From Malachius bipustulatus (Eukaryota; Arthropoda; Insecta; Coleoptera; Melyridae): DNA of 64,000 bases. This document shows, one piece after another, positions 32,485 through 42,959 of the stretch. Within the stretch, counting starts at the first letter, position 1; each line of letters opens with the position of its first letter. The stretch covers positions 8,038,014-8,102,013 of the forward strand of contig OU342638.1 in assembly GCA_910589415.1 (NCBI GenBank), written 5' to 3'. The notes beneath the pieces were generated by a model that saw only the letters and a program-made list of their open reading frames with translations, ran no database searches and had not been told where the DNA came from. The position numbers were made by a program, and so were the translations under genes.

Positions 32485-33711
32485 ATGGCTCAACAACCTA
32501 TTAATTATGCTGCAATCAAAGCTTACGCTGATGCAATACCGCAATTTGATGGTAACGAATTCGGACTTTATCCATTCATAGAACAGAGCACCAAGCTCTT
32601 AACTCACTTCAGACGTGATAATGATCCCGCATTATCATCTTACCTTTTAGGTATAGTTACCAGCAAATTCAAAGACAGAGCTTTAGCTTTGGTCGGTAGC
32701 CGAAGTGACCTAACCACTTGGGAAAATATTAAACAGGCACTCATAAATTGTTTTGACGATCATCGTGATATTGACTGTCTTGTAAATGATATAAATTCAG
32801 CTACTCCTTACCCAAAGGAAACTCTTCTAGAATTTAGCAATAGACTTCAAATCCTTCGCGGTAAAATCGCAACAAAATTAAAAGCAATTCCTCTTGCTGA
32901 AATGCCCTTAGAAACTAAAGAGATTAAATATACCCACTATGAAGCAATTACCCTAAATGTATTCATAAGAAATTTGCACCCATTTCACATGCAGATGGCA
33001 GTTCGCCTAAGAAACCCTGCAACTTTAGAACAGGCTCAAACGTTCCTAATACAGGAAGAGAATTTTCAGAGACTAAATAACCCCAACGTACACAGACATA
33101 ACAAAAACGATAAACCTCAAAACACCGATTTCAATCGTCCCCATTTTCCACACACACCTCATTCTCCATTCATAAACAATCGATATTCAGAACCCAACTT
33201 TATCAACTCTAACCAATTTCAACAAAATCATTCCTCTTGTAGGCCCAATTTCCCCTCACAACCTATTAACATTCAACCTCATCCCGTACAACCTCAAAGA
33301 TTTTTCACCAACCGCCAAGTTTTCGGAAGACCCCAACCAGCATTTGGAAAAAATACCCCCATTTCAAGATTTAATGCCTCAACTAATAACCCCACACCCA
33401 TGAGCATATCTAAACAAATTAATCACAGACCCGCTCAGAATTACCCTTACAATCCACACAAAAGGCACAAACCTGACGAACTTAACAATGTCGAACTCCC
33501 CGAAATTCAATCGAATCAAGATTGGCAGAACGACCAATACTACGAGAGTTCAGAGGAAGAATCCTTTACTAACCAGCAAATTTATAACCCCTGCGTAACA
33601 CCCCACTTAGAAGATTATACGTATTATAATTACTCCAATCCAGAACAAGAATATTTCGACTCTAACATCGAAGAAAATTTTCGCGTAAAAGCCTCGGAGA
33701 ATACGAATTAA
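32485..33711 (+). CDS. gag: Errantivirus Gag
   Basis: 408 residues, the structural protein that packages RNA. The N-terminal 200 residues are a helical capsid-like region (FDGNEFGLYPFIEQSTKLL). The C-terminal half is Asn/Pro/His-rich with no CCHC knuckle, as in other errantiviruses. ATG at 32485 (aaaatggct) is the first in frame. The final codons overlap pol in the -1 frame. Confidence 0.92.
   Translation: MAQQPINYAAIKAYADAIPQFDGNEFGLYPFIEQSTKLLTHFRRDNDPALSSYLLGIVTSKFKDRALALVGSRSDLTTWENIKQALINCFDDHRDIDCLVNDINSATPYPKETLLEFSNRLQILRGKIATKLKAIPLAEMPLETKEIKYTHYEAITLNVFIRNLHPFHMQMAVRLRNPATLEQAQTFLIQEENFQRLNNPNVHRHNKNDKPQNTDFNRPHFPHTPHSPFINNRYSEPNFINSNQFQQNHSSCRPNFPSQPINIQPHPVQPQRFFTNRQVFGRPQPAFGKNTPISRFNASTNNPTPMSISKQINHRPAQNYPYNPHKRHKPDELNNVELPEIQSNQDWQNDQYYESSEEESFTNQQIYNPCVTPHLEDYTYYNYSNPEQEYFDSNIEENFRVKASENTN
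33675..33681 (+). promoter_or_regulatory. Slippery site for -1 gag-pol frameshift
   Basis: The heptamer A AAT TTT, read in the gag frame, fits the X XXY YYZ rule. After a one-base slip back, the frame runs without a stop into the protease motif. It lies about 30 bases before the gag stop. Confidence 0.75.
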
Positions 33712-36700
33712 ATATCATAGGAAAAAATCAACTCCCGTTCATTATCACACAAGACCCACCACTCAAACTCCTCATAGATACAGGCGCAACAACCTGTCTT
33801 CTCAGACCTTCCGCAGTCGAAAGGTCATACCCAGACAAAATTTTTCATGACCCATTTTCCTTAACTTCTTGTGAAATAAATAACCAAGGCAGATTTAAAG
33901 CGATAATCCCAACTTTCAAGGAATTCCAGTCTCGAGATAATTTCGAAGTCTGTCTCTTTGATTTCCACAACTATTTCGACGGTCTTTTAGGACTACCATT
34001 CCTCCAACGAAATAAGTTAAAAATTGATCTTTCCGACAATACGATCTCCAACGATCGAGTTAAAATTAAACTACATTTCGAAAGAAGCCCAGATACATGC
34101 ATTGATATCCAACCCCATTCTAGTAAAATTTGCGCCGTCACTTGCGATCAAAATGAAGGCACTATTGAAATTCCGGAAATGAAATCCGAGAATTGTTACA
34201 CTTTACCAGCAATTGGCATAGCGAAAAACCACAAAACTAAGGTAGAGATATTCAACCCTACCAACAAATCAATCCAAGTCAAACGACCCCATATTTCGAG
34301 CAAACAATTTCAACCAGATAATTTTCAAATTTGCAACTTCCAAACTCGATATGACAATCCAGGATTTGTTCCAACACGCCCAAATATTAGAACGTATCAC
34401 CTAAATAGAGAAGAAAAATCTGCATTACTTGACCTTTGCCACAGCTTCGCAGATATCTTTCATAACGAAGACAAACCCCTCACTTTCACTAACCAAGTGA
34501 AACATGTAATAAAAACCAAAGATGAACTACCTATACATTCAAAAACCTATCGATACCCTTATATACATAAACAAGAAGTAGAAAAACAAATTAATCAAAT
34601 GCTAGACAGCGGAATCATTCAACATTTTGATAGCTCATATTCTGCCCCCATCTGGATCGTCCCCAAAAAACTCGACGCCTCCAATAAACAAAAATGGAGA
34701 CTAGTGGTCGACTATCGTAAACTCAATGAAAACACCATCGACGATAAGTACCCAATTCCCAACATCACAGACATTTTAGATAAACTAGGTAGAGCTAATT
34801 ATTTTACCACCCTCGACTTAGCTAACGGGTTTCACCAGATAGAAATGTCCCCGGAAAGCGTACCAAAAACAGCTTTCTCCACAGAAAACGGTCACTATGA
34901 ATTCCTTAGAATGCCATTCGGACTAAAAAACGCACCGTCCACCTTTCAGAGAGTAATGAATTCCATTTTGAGAGGTTTAATTAATCAAATCTGTTTAGTT
35001 TATATGGATGATATTATTATATTTTCCTCCTCTTTAGAAGAGCACATAAAAAATTTAAAAAGGGTCTTCACCAGACTAAGAGAGTCCAATATGAAAATAC
35101 AGCCTGACAAGAGCGAATTTTTAAGGAAAGAAGTAGAGTTTCTAGGACAGGTCATAACACCTGAAGGCATAAAACCCAATCCAAAAAAAATTCTAGCGAT
35201 AAAAAAATTTCCTGTCCCTACAACAGCCAAAGAAATAAAATCGTTCCTTGGTTTAATTGGCTATTACAGAAAATTCATAAATAATTTCGTCAAAATCACA
35301 AAACCTCTAACACAATGTTTAAAAAAGGGTCAAACCATAAAACACACCCCAGAATTCCTAAACGCTATAAATACCTGCAAAAACCTTCTATGCAATGATC
35401 CAATCCTACAATACCCAGATTTCGAAAAAGAATTCATCGTAACCACGGACGCAAGTCAGTACGCAGTAGGAGCAATTCTCTCTCAGGGTCCAATAAATTC
35501 GGACAAACCCATTTCTTATGCTTCTCGTACCCTCAACCAAGCCGAAATCAACTATTCGACAATCCAAAAGGAACTTCTAGCCATCATATTCGCCGTGAAA
35601 ACATTTCGACCATATTTATTCGGTCGTCATTTTAAAATAGTTACAGATCATAAACCCTTGACCTGGTTATTTTCTTTTAAAGAGCCGAACTCAAAACTTG
35701 TTAGATGGAGACTAACCCTTAGCGAATACGATTACGAGATCATATATAAGAAAGGAAAAATAAATTCTAACGCCGATGCTCTATCGCGAATAAAAATACC
35801 AAACCAAGACATTGAAATTCACCCCCTAGATACCGATAACAACAGTCTCATGGTAGAAACAAGAGACGACGACCTAAACGAACTTCTCAACAATCAACTA
35901 AGAGAACTCGATGACAGTAATACACAACATTCTAGTGCAGAAAATCCAATTCTAGACATACCCATCACAGAACGTCCCGTAAATTCGTACAAAAATCAAA
36001 TAATATTTAATTACTCGCCAAACAAACTAACATACACGTCAACTAAAAGTAACCCTTTCGATAAAAATCGTTTAACTATTCAATGTAAAAACGAAGATCT
36101 AGAAAAAACCACAATAGAAATTTTCAAAAACTTCATTGACCCAAAAACTAAGTATTGCATTTACATAGACGAGAAATTCAACAACGGTATCAAACGCATA
36201 TCTACCACACTCCCACAAACGTTTAAGAATAACTCATTTTCTTTATGCACTTCGACAAAACTTGTAAAAGACGTAGAAATAATCGATGACCAGAGGATGT
36301 ACATACAGTTTAATCATGAAACGAAAACAGGTCATCGCGGAATAAAACAAACCCTAGAACAAATATCTCGCAAATACTTCTGGCCAAACATCACGGAAGA
36401 TGTAACTAATTATATCAACACTTGTAAAATTTGTCTTGAAAATAAATATGAGAGGAAGCCATATAAATTAAAATTCGAGTTAACGCCTACCCCCTCGAAA
36501 CCCTTTCAATCCCTACACATCGACACGTTCCACATTGATAAAATTAAATGCTTGACAATCATTGACGTATTTTCAAAATATGGACAATGTTACGTTTTAG
36601 AGAAATTTCATGCTATCGAAATTTTTAACAAATTGCTCTCCTATTTGAGTCACCATGGAGTACCCCACCAAATTTCCTGCGACAACGGTACCGAATTTAA

Positions 36701-37220
36701 TAATAACATAATCAGAGATTTCTGCAAACTTCACAATATAACCCTTCACTTTACAACACCTCATAACTCAAATTCGAACAGTCCCATAGAAAGATTTCAT
36801 TCCACCCTATTAGAACATATTAGATGTCTAAAAGGACAACACCCTTCCGCCAGTATCAACGACATCACCCATTATGCAATTATCGCCTATAACAATTCCA
36901 TACATAGCACTACTCAACTGACCCCATTTCAAATAATAAATTGCGACTTAGACAATAAAGACCCGTTCGATATAACCAACGAAATAATAATAACAGACTA
37001 CGTCACGAAACACAAAGAAATCAGCAAAAACTTATTCGAGAAAATTAAAGGAACTTCACAGACTAACAAAGAACAATGGATAAATAAAAATAACGAGACT
37101 AGACAACCTGCCCCAGACATTCCTGAAAATGCCCCAGTTCATTATAGGACGAACGCACGCGACAACAAAATCCCCTGTATAAAGCGTCTACTAGCAAAAC
37201 GAATCAAGGCCCTATCTTAG
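33681..37220 (+). CDS. pol: Errantivirus Pol: protease, RT, RNase H, integrase
   Basis: About 1,179 codons in the -1 frame of gag, so made only as Gag-Pol. Protease has LLIDTGATTC. RT has KWRLVVDYRKLNENT, FTTLDLANGFHQIEM and LVYMDDIIIF. RNase H has FIVTTDASQYAVGAIL and the DALSR end. Integrase has the HHCC finger (HETKTGHRG ... CKICLENK), then Asp in LHIDTFHID, Asp in ISCDNGTEF and Glu in SPIERFHSTL. All catalytic residues that I can see are present. There is no internal stop. Confidence 0.95.
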   Translation, partial: SRKSLGEYELNIIGKNQLPFIITQDPPLKLLIDTGATTCLLRPSAVERSYPDKIFHDPFSLTSCEINNQGRFKAIIPTFKEFQSRDNFEVCLFDFHNYFDGLLGLPFLQRNKLKIDLSDNTISNDRVKIKLHFERSPDTCIDIQPHSSKICAVTCDQNEGTIEIPEMKSENCYTLPAIGIAKNHKTKVEIFNPTNKSIQVKRPHISSKQFQPDNFQICNFQTRYDNPGFVPTRPNIRTYHLNREEKSALLDLCHSFADIFHNEDKPLTFTNQVKHVIKTKDELPIHSKTYRYPYIHKQEVEKQINQMLDSGIIQHFDSSYSAPIWIVPKKLDASNKQKWRLVVDYRKLNENTIDDKYPIPNITDILDKLGRANYFTTLDLANGFHQIEMSPESVPKTAFSTENGHYEFLRMPFGLKNAPSTFQRVMNSILRGLINQICLVYMDDIIIFSSSLEEHIKNLKRVFTRLRESNMKIQPDKSEFLRKEVEFLGQVITPEGIKPNPKKILAIKKFPVPTTAKEIKSFLGLIGYYRKFINNFVKITKPLTQCLKKGQTIKHTPEFLNAINTCKNLLCNDPILQYPDFEKEFIVTTDASQYAVGAILSQGPINSDKPISYASRTLNQAEINYSTIQKELLAIIFAVKTFRPYLFGRHFKIVTDHKPLTWLFSFKEPNSKLVRWRLTLSEYDYEIIYKKGKINSNADALSRIKIPNQDIEIHPLDTDNNSLMVETRDDDLNELLNNQLRELDDSNTQHSSAENPILDIPITERPVNSYKNQIIFNYSPNKLTYTSTKSNPFDKNRLTIQCKNEDLEKTTIEIFKNFIDPKTKYCIYIDEKFNNGIKRISTTLPQTFKNNSFSLCTSTKLVKDVEIIDDQRMYIQFNHETKTGHRGIKQTLEQISRKYFWPNITEDVTNYINTCKICLENKYERKPYKLKFELTPTPSKPFQSLHIDTFHIDKIKCLTIIDVFSKYGQCYVLEKFHAIEIFNKLLSYLSHHGVPHQISCDNGTEFNNNIIRDFCKLHNITLHFTTPHNSNSNSPIERFHSTLLEHIRCLKGQHPSASINDITHYAIIAYNNSIHSTTQLTPFQIINCDLDNKDPFDITNEIIITDYVTKHKEISKNLFEKIKGTSQTNKEQWINKNNETRQPAPDIPENAPVHYRTNARDNKIPCIKRLLAKRIKALS

Positions 37221-37301
37221 AAATGTCAAAAACTAAAAGACACAAATCCAAAATAAAACCGATTCGAAAAACAAAACAAAACTAATTATCCCCTCATAAT
37301 T

Positions 37302-37311
37302 TTCTTTCCAG
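37302..37311 (+). promoter_or_regulatory. Candidate splice acceptor directly before env
   Basis: ttctttccag ends at 37311 and the env ATG is the next base. Errantivirus env is known to be made from a spliced RNA, and this is the expected acceptor. Confidence 0.75.
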
Positions 37312-38964
37312 ATGATAATCATCCTAATCCTATATCTACACCTGGCAAATTCGCAAACACCACTGACCAATTACCCTGGATTCTTTCCACACCATTTAGG
37401 CCCAGCTTATATCACAACATCGAAAATTTCTTATCTATATTATATAAACCAAAAACCCTTACATCTCCAAGCTGAAAAACTAACAGAAATATTTAAAACA
37501 GCATACACACGCATTACAACGTCCAACGACCCGTTTGTTCAGAAAACATTACTTCCAAGACTTTTCGATATCCAAGACCAAATATCGAATGCCAAATCGA
37601 TACATGATAACCTACAGCCACAACAAAAATTACGCACTAAACGTGGACTATTAAATTTAGGAGGCTCAATAGCAAAAACGCTATTTGGAACCTTAGACGC
37701 CGACGATGGTAAAGCAATTTATGAATCGCTAAATAATTTACAAGAAGACCAAGAGACAATAAAAATTGGTCTCAACAAACAGATAGAACTTTTTAGCGAA
37801 TTAACAGAAAAAATAAATTCTACCGTAGCCATACTCAATTCTGACTTAACAGCCATAGAAAACCAATTAAATAATTTAACGAGATACTTCGTACATTCAA
37901 AGATTGCAATATATTCTTACTTGGAACTAGATAACCTACTAAACAGACTCGAAATTAATACTCAAAAATTCAATGATGAACTAACAAAAATAGAGACATC
38001 TCTGTACTTTTCAAAATTAAAATTGGTAACTCACGAAATCGTGTCTAAAAGCGAACTCTCCAGTTTGATAACGGATTGTTCCAGAAAATACAATGATGCT
38101 ATGATCAAGTTCAATGACTTCGATATGTACTACAAAATACTATCGTTGCAAAGTTTCATTTACAAGGACAAAATTCTTTTTGTAATTGAGATCCCATTGA
38201 CCGACTCCAACATTTATTCCTTTTACCACATAATCCCAGTCCCAATCGACAATCAAATGATAATACCAAACACACCGTACATGGCAATTTCCAAAGAAGA
38301 CCACGTAGAATTGACACAAGAATGCCCTCGACTAGAAGACCAGTTTATCTGTTCAGAGATAAATCAACGAACAAGTAATCAAGATACCTGCATAGCACCC
38401 ATTTTACTTCACCAAGAAGAGCAAAATTGTAGAAAAATTCATGTATCAATGAAAACTAATATGATTCGCAAAATCGACGAAAACCTACTGATCATCGCAC
38501 CCAAAGATAAACTAACAATTACGGAACACTGTCCAGACCTCATCACGAAAATCATTACAATACCGAGTTTGTACACAATACCCACTAATTGCAAAGTAAA
38601 AATCCATAACAAGATATATTACACGAAGAAAACGAGTAACCCTGAAATCATACATGGATTCGACAGCATCAAATTAAACGACGTACAATTACATGAAGAC
38701 ATCCCAATCGACGACATCCCTGAAATCCGGATGAACATCACACACATCTCGAAGAAAACCCAAGAACCAATATTGCTGAAATTACATAAATCAAATGTTA
38801 CTTCTCATCTCATCACCTGGTTCTTAATATTATTAATTATTGTTTTATTTATATCATATAGATTGTATAAAAAACGGCACTTATGCCCAAGAAGATTTAC
38901 TAAACTCATTAATGTAGAAGATTCAAATGTTGAAAAACCTTCTTCGTCGGTTTTTCAAACTTAA
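37312..38964 (+). CDS. env: Errantivirus envelope (F-like fusion glycoprotein)
   Basis: 550 residues, intact. It has an N-terminal hydrophobic signal (residues about 1-14), a furin-type RTKR at 108-111 followed by a Gly-rich stretch (GLLNLGGSIAKTLFG) in the fusion-peptide position, a heptad/coiled region (about 125-230), Cys-containing ectodomain and one membrane segment at about 497-515, with a basic tail of about 35 residues. This is the layout of the baculovirus F-like Env of errantiviruses. Translation depends on splicing, because the ORF lies downstream of gag-pol. Confidence 0.93.
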   Translation: MIIILILYLHLANSQTPLTNYPGFFPHHLGPAYITTSKISYLYYINQKPLHLQAEKLTEIFKTAYTRITTSNDPFVQKTLLPRLFDIQDQISNAKSIHDNLQPQQKLRTKRGLLNLGGSIAKTLFGTLDADDGKAIYESLNNLQEDQETIKIGLNKQIELFSELTEKINSTVAILNSDLTAIENQLNNLTRYFVHSKIAIYSYLELDNLLNRLEINTQKFNDELTKIETSLYFSKLKLVTHEIVSKSELSSLITDCSRKYNDAMIKFNDFDMYYKILSLQSFIYKDKILFVIEIPLTDSNIYSFYHIIPVPIDNQMIIPNTPYMAISKEDHVELTQECPRLEDQFICSEINQRTSNQDTCIAPILLHQEEQNCRKIHVSMKTNMIRKIDENLLIIAPKDKLTITEHCPDLITKIITIPSLYTIPTNCKVKIHNKIYYTKKTSNPEIIHGFDSIKLNDVQLHEDIPIDDIPEIRMNITHISKKTQEPILLKLHKSNVTSHLITWFLILLIIVLFISYRLYKKRHLCPRRFTKLINVEDSNVEKPSSSVFQT

Positions 38965-38973
38965 GGAGGGAGG
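38963..38973 (+). promoter_or_regulatory. Polypurine tract
   Basis: aaggagggagg immediately before the 3' LTR; the plus-strand primer. It overlaps the env stop. Confidence 0.9.
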
Positions 38974-39358
38974 AGTTATGCACCCTTAACCCTTATTATA
39001 ATAATGTAAGACAAAGAGTCCTATTGTAGTCTAATAAACAGGCAACCTTTAACTTGTGAATAAACAAACTTAGAATATAAAGACGTATTGTTAAAACTAG
39101 ATATTTTGTTATAGAAAAGATTCATATTAATGATCTGATTTAATTATGAAATCGTGCACATAGTCACGTACACAGGAAGTACAACGCCTTCCTGAAATGT
39201 TATAAAAGACATGATTGAATATTTTAAGCTTAGAATAGATTTAGTCTCCGTAGCCTAATGTATTATAACATCGTGTAATTGTTAATCTAGTATATTAGTC
39301 TGTTCTCAAATAAATATAATTTTTTAAAAAGTCCTTTGCTGAATCGCAAACCAAAATT
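38974..39358 (+). repeat. Errantivirus 3' LTR
   Basis: 385 bp, three transitions relative to the 5' LTR (g for a in acaggcaacc, a for g in attgaata, t for c in agtctccg). Confidence 0.95.
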
Positions 39359-39362
39359 CCCG

Positions 39363-39768
39363 TAACAATATCATGGACAAGTAAACAAAAACAAACTGCC
39401 AAAACTTTCTTCAAAGACAATATTGAAAACAAAAGACCCCCTAAATAACATGAGTGCAATACACTAATAGCCAACTATCCTGGTTTATACGATAATAAAT
39501 CGTGGAAGAAAATAAAGGTTTTCATTCAACATATCTAGGTATACAAAAAAAAAGAAGTTTGATAATGATGATGATTGATCCTGATTATGAAAAAAAACGA
39601 TCAGGTTTAACCCATTGTTTTTCAAATTTCATAATTTTATTTCGAATTGTCGACAAACATTATAAATGGTATACAAAATTTATTTTCGTTTCTGAAGGAC
39701 AGGGTGGGTTGAACGTTTCTCGTATTTTCATCCTTTCATTTCATTCTTTCTAATTTATTCAGCCGTTG
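39363..39768. other. No gene recognised
   Basis: AT-rich. The small ORF at 39502-39753 has no domain. Confidence 0.4.
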
Positions 39769-42040
39769 ATTTTTTTTTATTGAAAATGCACATGCACTGC
39801 AGGGAAATCCCTATGACGCTCTGCGAGCGGTGCATGAGCGGAGATGTCGATTCACGTTGTATCGCTGTAGGTTGTATACTTCGGGAAACACGCCCTTTGG
39901 AATGTTATTCCAAGGTGATGCGGTTCTATAATAAAGGAAGTCTGAAATAGGGTGGTACGAGGTGTAACGAGCTGAACCTGATACGGATGAGCGTCTGCGG
40001 CTCGACGTGTATTTCTGTCCGGTATTGTTCTAGGTGGGATTAAGCGGGCCACGTCCCTTGAACACTTTCCATAAAAATATCTGTAAAACAGACTCAGGTC
40101 AGCTACTCTTCTCCGATGTTCGAGAGTGTCTAAATTTTTTGTCAAATCTGGGTCCCCAATCAAGTGTATGGCTCTGTTCTGGATGGAGTCGAATAGTCTC
40201 AGCGTATGTTTAGGAGCTGAGTTCCAAATATGTGAGCAGTACTCCAAGGATGGTCGGATTTGAGCCTTGTATAAGAGGAGAAGCTGTTGTGGTGTATAAA
40301 ATTTCTCCGTGCGGAAGAGTGTTCCATGCAAGTTTTTGAGAAGCACTCTTTGCCAGACCTGCAACATGATCATGCCAAGACATGTTCGCTCCGAGGCTCA
40401 CTCCAAGTAAACGAAGAGATGACGCTGGAGTAAGAGAGTGTCCCGCCATCACCATATCTGGCTCCAAAACGTTGGCCTTTTTGGAGAAGATGACTGCTTG
40501 GGTTTTTCCAGCATTAAATTGAACTTGGTTTCTATCGCCCCAAGCTAGAATGTCCCGCAAGTCATTGTTAAGTATGGCAACTTCTTGCTCCCTGCGAGTC
40601 TGTGCGTCGATGGCATATGTTCGCGCATCTAAGGTATAAGAAGATATGAGTGTACTGTCGTCGGCAAAACTGTATATTGGATTTTTTGTTGTTTCAAGCA
40701 AGTCGTTTATAAATATTAGAAAGAGAGTCGGAGATAAAAAAATGGATCCCTGAGGCACCCCGGCATTGATGGAAAACGTCTCAGAAAGAACTCCATCTAC
40801 TGCCACCTGTAATAAACGATCTCTGAGATAAATCGCAAGCCACAAGCAGAATTTCTCGGGCATGCCATAAGCCTGCAGTTTTGCCAACAGTCCATCATGC
40901 CAGATACGGTCGAAAGCTCTAGAAATATCAAGCGCAACACCTCGAGACTCCCCATGGTGCTCGATTGCGCTGTTCCACACCTCGGTGACGTAGGTGAGGA
41001 GGTCACCAGTTGACCTCTGTTTGCGGAATCCGTATTGGCGGTCGCTGATTATATTAGCTCTTTCCAAGTACTTTAAAAGATGTTGGTTAATAGCTTTCTC
41101 CATAATGTTACATATAACTGAAAGCAGTGCCACTGGTCGATAGTTATTTGGTATAGTTTTTTTGCCTTTCTTGGGAATAGGTTGAATTCTTGCACATTTC
41201 CAGCAGGCAGGAAATATTCCCTTTTTATACGACAGATTTAAAAGTCGACAGAAAACAGATGACAGCTCAGTGGCGCATTTTTTAAGTACGATAACCGATA
41301 CGTCATCGGGCCCAGAAGCTTTATTTGGGTCTAAGGCTAACATAATGTGCTTTATGACACGCTGTCGGAAAACAATGTCTGACATTTTGGACTCCACGGA
41401 AGGGATCATTGACGGAGTTCTTCCCCGAAAGTCGACAGAAGAGTATGAAAAAAGATTCCCGCCAACAAGTTCGCCTTCTCAGAAGCCGTAGATGCGATGG
41501 TCCCGTCTGTCCGTGTAAGTGGTGGAATCGTGGATCTGGTGAAGTTCTGGCTGACTGCCTTAGTTACCGACCAAAAAGATTTTGAAGCGTTAGGGCAGGA
41601 GAGAAGTTTGTTCCTAATTCTTTGGTTGTGAGTTTCCTTGGTTTGATCTATTATTTCTTTGCATCTGTTTCGAGCAAGGATGAAATTGTGGTGGTTTATG
41701 CCGTCGGGGCTCTCTCGCCATTGGCGAAAAGCCAGTTGTTTGGAGGCGACAGCTTCCTTGCATCTTTTGTTGAACCAAGGTTTGCTGTTTGAGGGCTGTT
41801 TTTTTGAAAAGGGAATGTAGGCTTCCATGCCCGTCAGGATGACTTGAGCAACTTCTCCAGCACAAACAGATGGATCACCAGAGCCGAAACAAACACTCCT
41901 CCATGGAAAATCTCGATAGTATTCCCTGAGTTCTTCTCACTTAGCAGATTAGTGCCAGACTACACGCGGTTTACTTGCTTCTTTACTACTAGCAATTGGT
42001 AGGACACAAGATGTTGAGACGAGTTTGTGGTCTTAAGAAT
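39769..42040 (-). mobile_element. 5'-truncated APE-type LINE, minus strand
   Basis: It runs from the end of the endonuclease domain at about 42040 (DHKLVSTSCVLPIASSK) to a short A-rich tail (complement of ttttttttta at 39770-39780). The 5' half is missing. The family differs from the LINE at 1089. Confidence 0.85.
39852..42035 (-). pseudogene. LINE ORF2: RT with FADD motif, frameshifted
   Basis: The minus-strand blocks are EELREYYRDFPWRSVCFGSG and SKPWFNKRCKEAVASKQ (41960-41406), then RT with NKASGPDDVSVIVLKKC, PIPKKGKKTIPNNYRPVAL, ALDISRAFDRIWHDGLLAKL, NAGVPQGS and YSFADDSTLI, then RPSLEYCSHIWNSAPKHTL. The catalytic dyad is FADD in place of the commoner YADD. Frame breaks near 41410 and 40290 and stops near 41950 inactivate it. 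Confidence 0.88.
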
Positions 42041-42959
42041 CCAGTGAGGCTTTCACCGTGATAGTATATAATTGAGGGTTCGTGGTCAAAAACAAATTTA
42101 CCCAATTGACTTTAGTATTTGTTTTTTGTAAAAACTGAAAAAGTGAATTTGATTTTATATAGCCAAGTTTTAGAGGCAATGGTTTGTTTAAAAAGCTTTT
42201 TTTCATTCTCCCCTTTACGAAAGTGTAACTTTCTGTCTTGATAAGACAACCAAAAGCGAAAGTAAAACATTCTAGGTGATAGGTTGCTAGGTGGTTGCTA
42301 GCTATGAAAAACTTTCGTGCCCTGGACAAAAAAGTAGAAATGTCAGTTTGATTAACGTTTATTTAGATGGAAAATTAAATGTAAAAATACAATAAAAAAT
42401 TCCAGTAAATCTTTCTGGTACATACAAATAATTATTATTGTATGTTCCAGAAAGATTTACTGGAATTTGCAGCTTCTTGAATGAAATTCATTTTGAACTA
42501 AACTACGATCAAAGATTCTGAAATTATAGCGGTACAGAGTTTTAAACTTGACAGTGTCATAAATTAATAACGTAAAACTATCGTTACTATGGTAATGTTA
42601 AAAACATGGCACCTTATAATATTTCCATTATTATCACTGAATCGTATTATTTTACTTATTTCTTCTTAATCCGTGGTTCAATAAGGCAAGGGGAGAATGG
42701 AAAGTTTAATACATTACACGCTACGAAAGCTCTTTCAGGTGCTCGGATTTTTTAAATATCTTCGGCTACGCTACGCTTCGCCTCGGCTATTCAAATACTC
42801 CTCACATATAAAAGTGAACTTTCGTAGCTTGTAATGTAAATAACTATTGTACAACTGCCATTAAAAGTCACACTTTTAACGACAGCTGACAGTGTTAAAA
42901 GTGATTGTTTACATGGAAGCGTGTTAAGAATATTTCTACTTACTTTTTCTGTACATTAC
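42041..42959. other. No gene; a perfect-type hairpin and a small inverted repeat
   Basis: 42400-42467 forms a hairpin with 26-27-bp arms and one bulge (ttccagtaaatctttctgg ... ccagaaagatttactggaa). 42707-42840 has inverted ends acattacacgctacgaaag / ctttcgtagcttgtaatgt, as in a MITE. Confidence 0.6.

Larger units (their letters stand above)
31527..39358 (+). mobile_element. Complete endogenous errantivirus (Ty3/gypsy with env), 7.8 kb
   Basis: 385-bp LTRs, primer-binding site, gag, pol in the -1 frame, env, polypurine tract and a 4-bp target duplication are all present. gag, pol and env show no stop or frame lesion other than the expected gag-pol shift. The LTRs differ at three sites, all transitions. 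This points to recent insertion and possible activity. The tRNA-Ser-type primer site places it near the 17.6/297-like errantiviruses rather than gypsy itself (inference). Confidence 0.95.

Noticed and set aside
42033..42329. 98-codon minus-strand ORF
   Set aside because: No motif; it lies just beyond the truncation point of the LINE and is probably chance.
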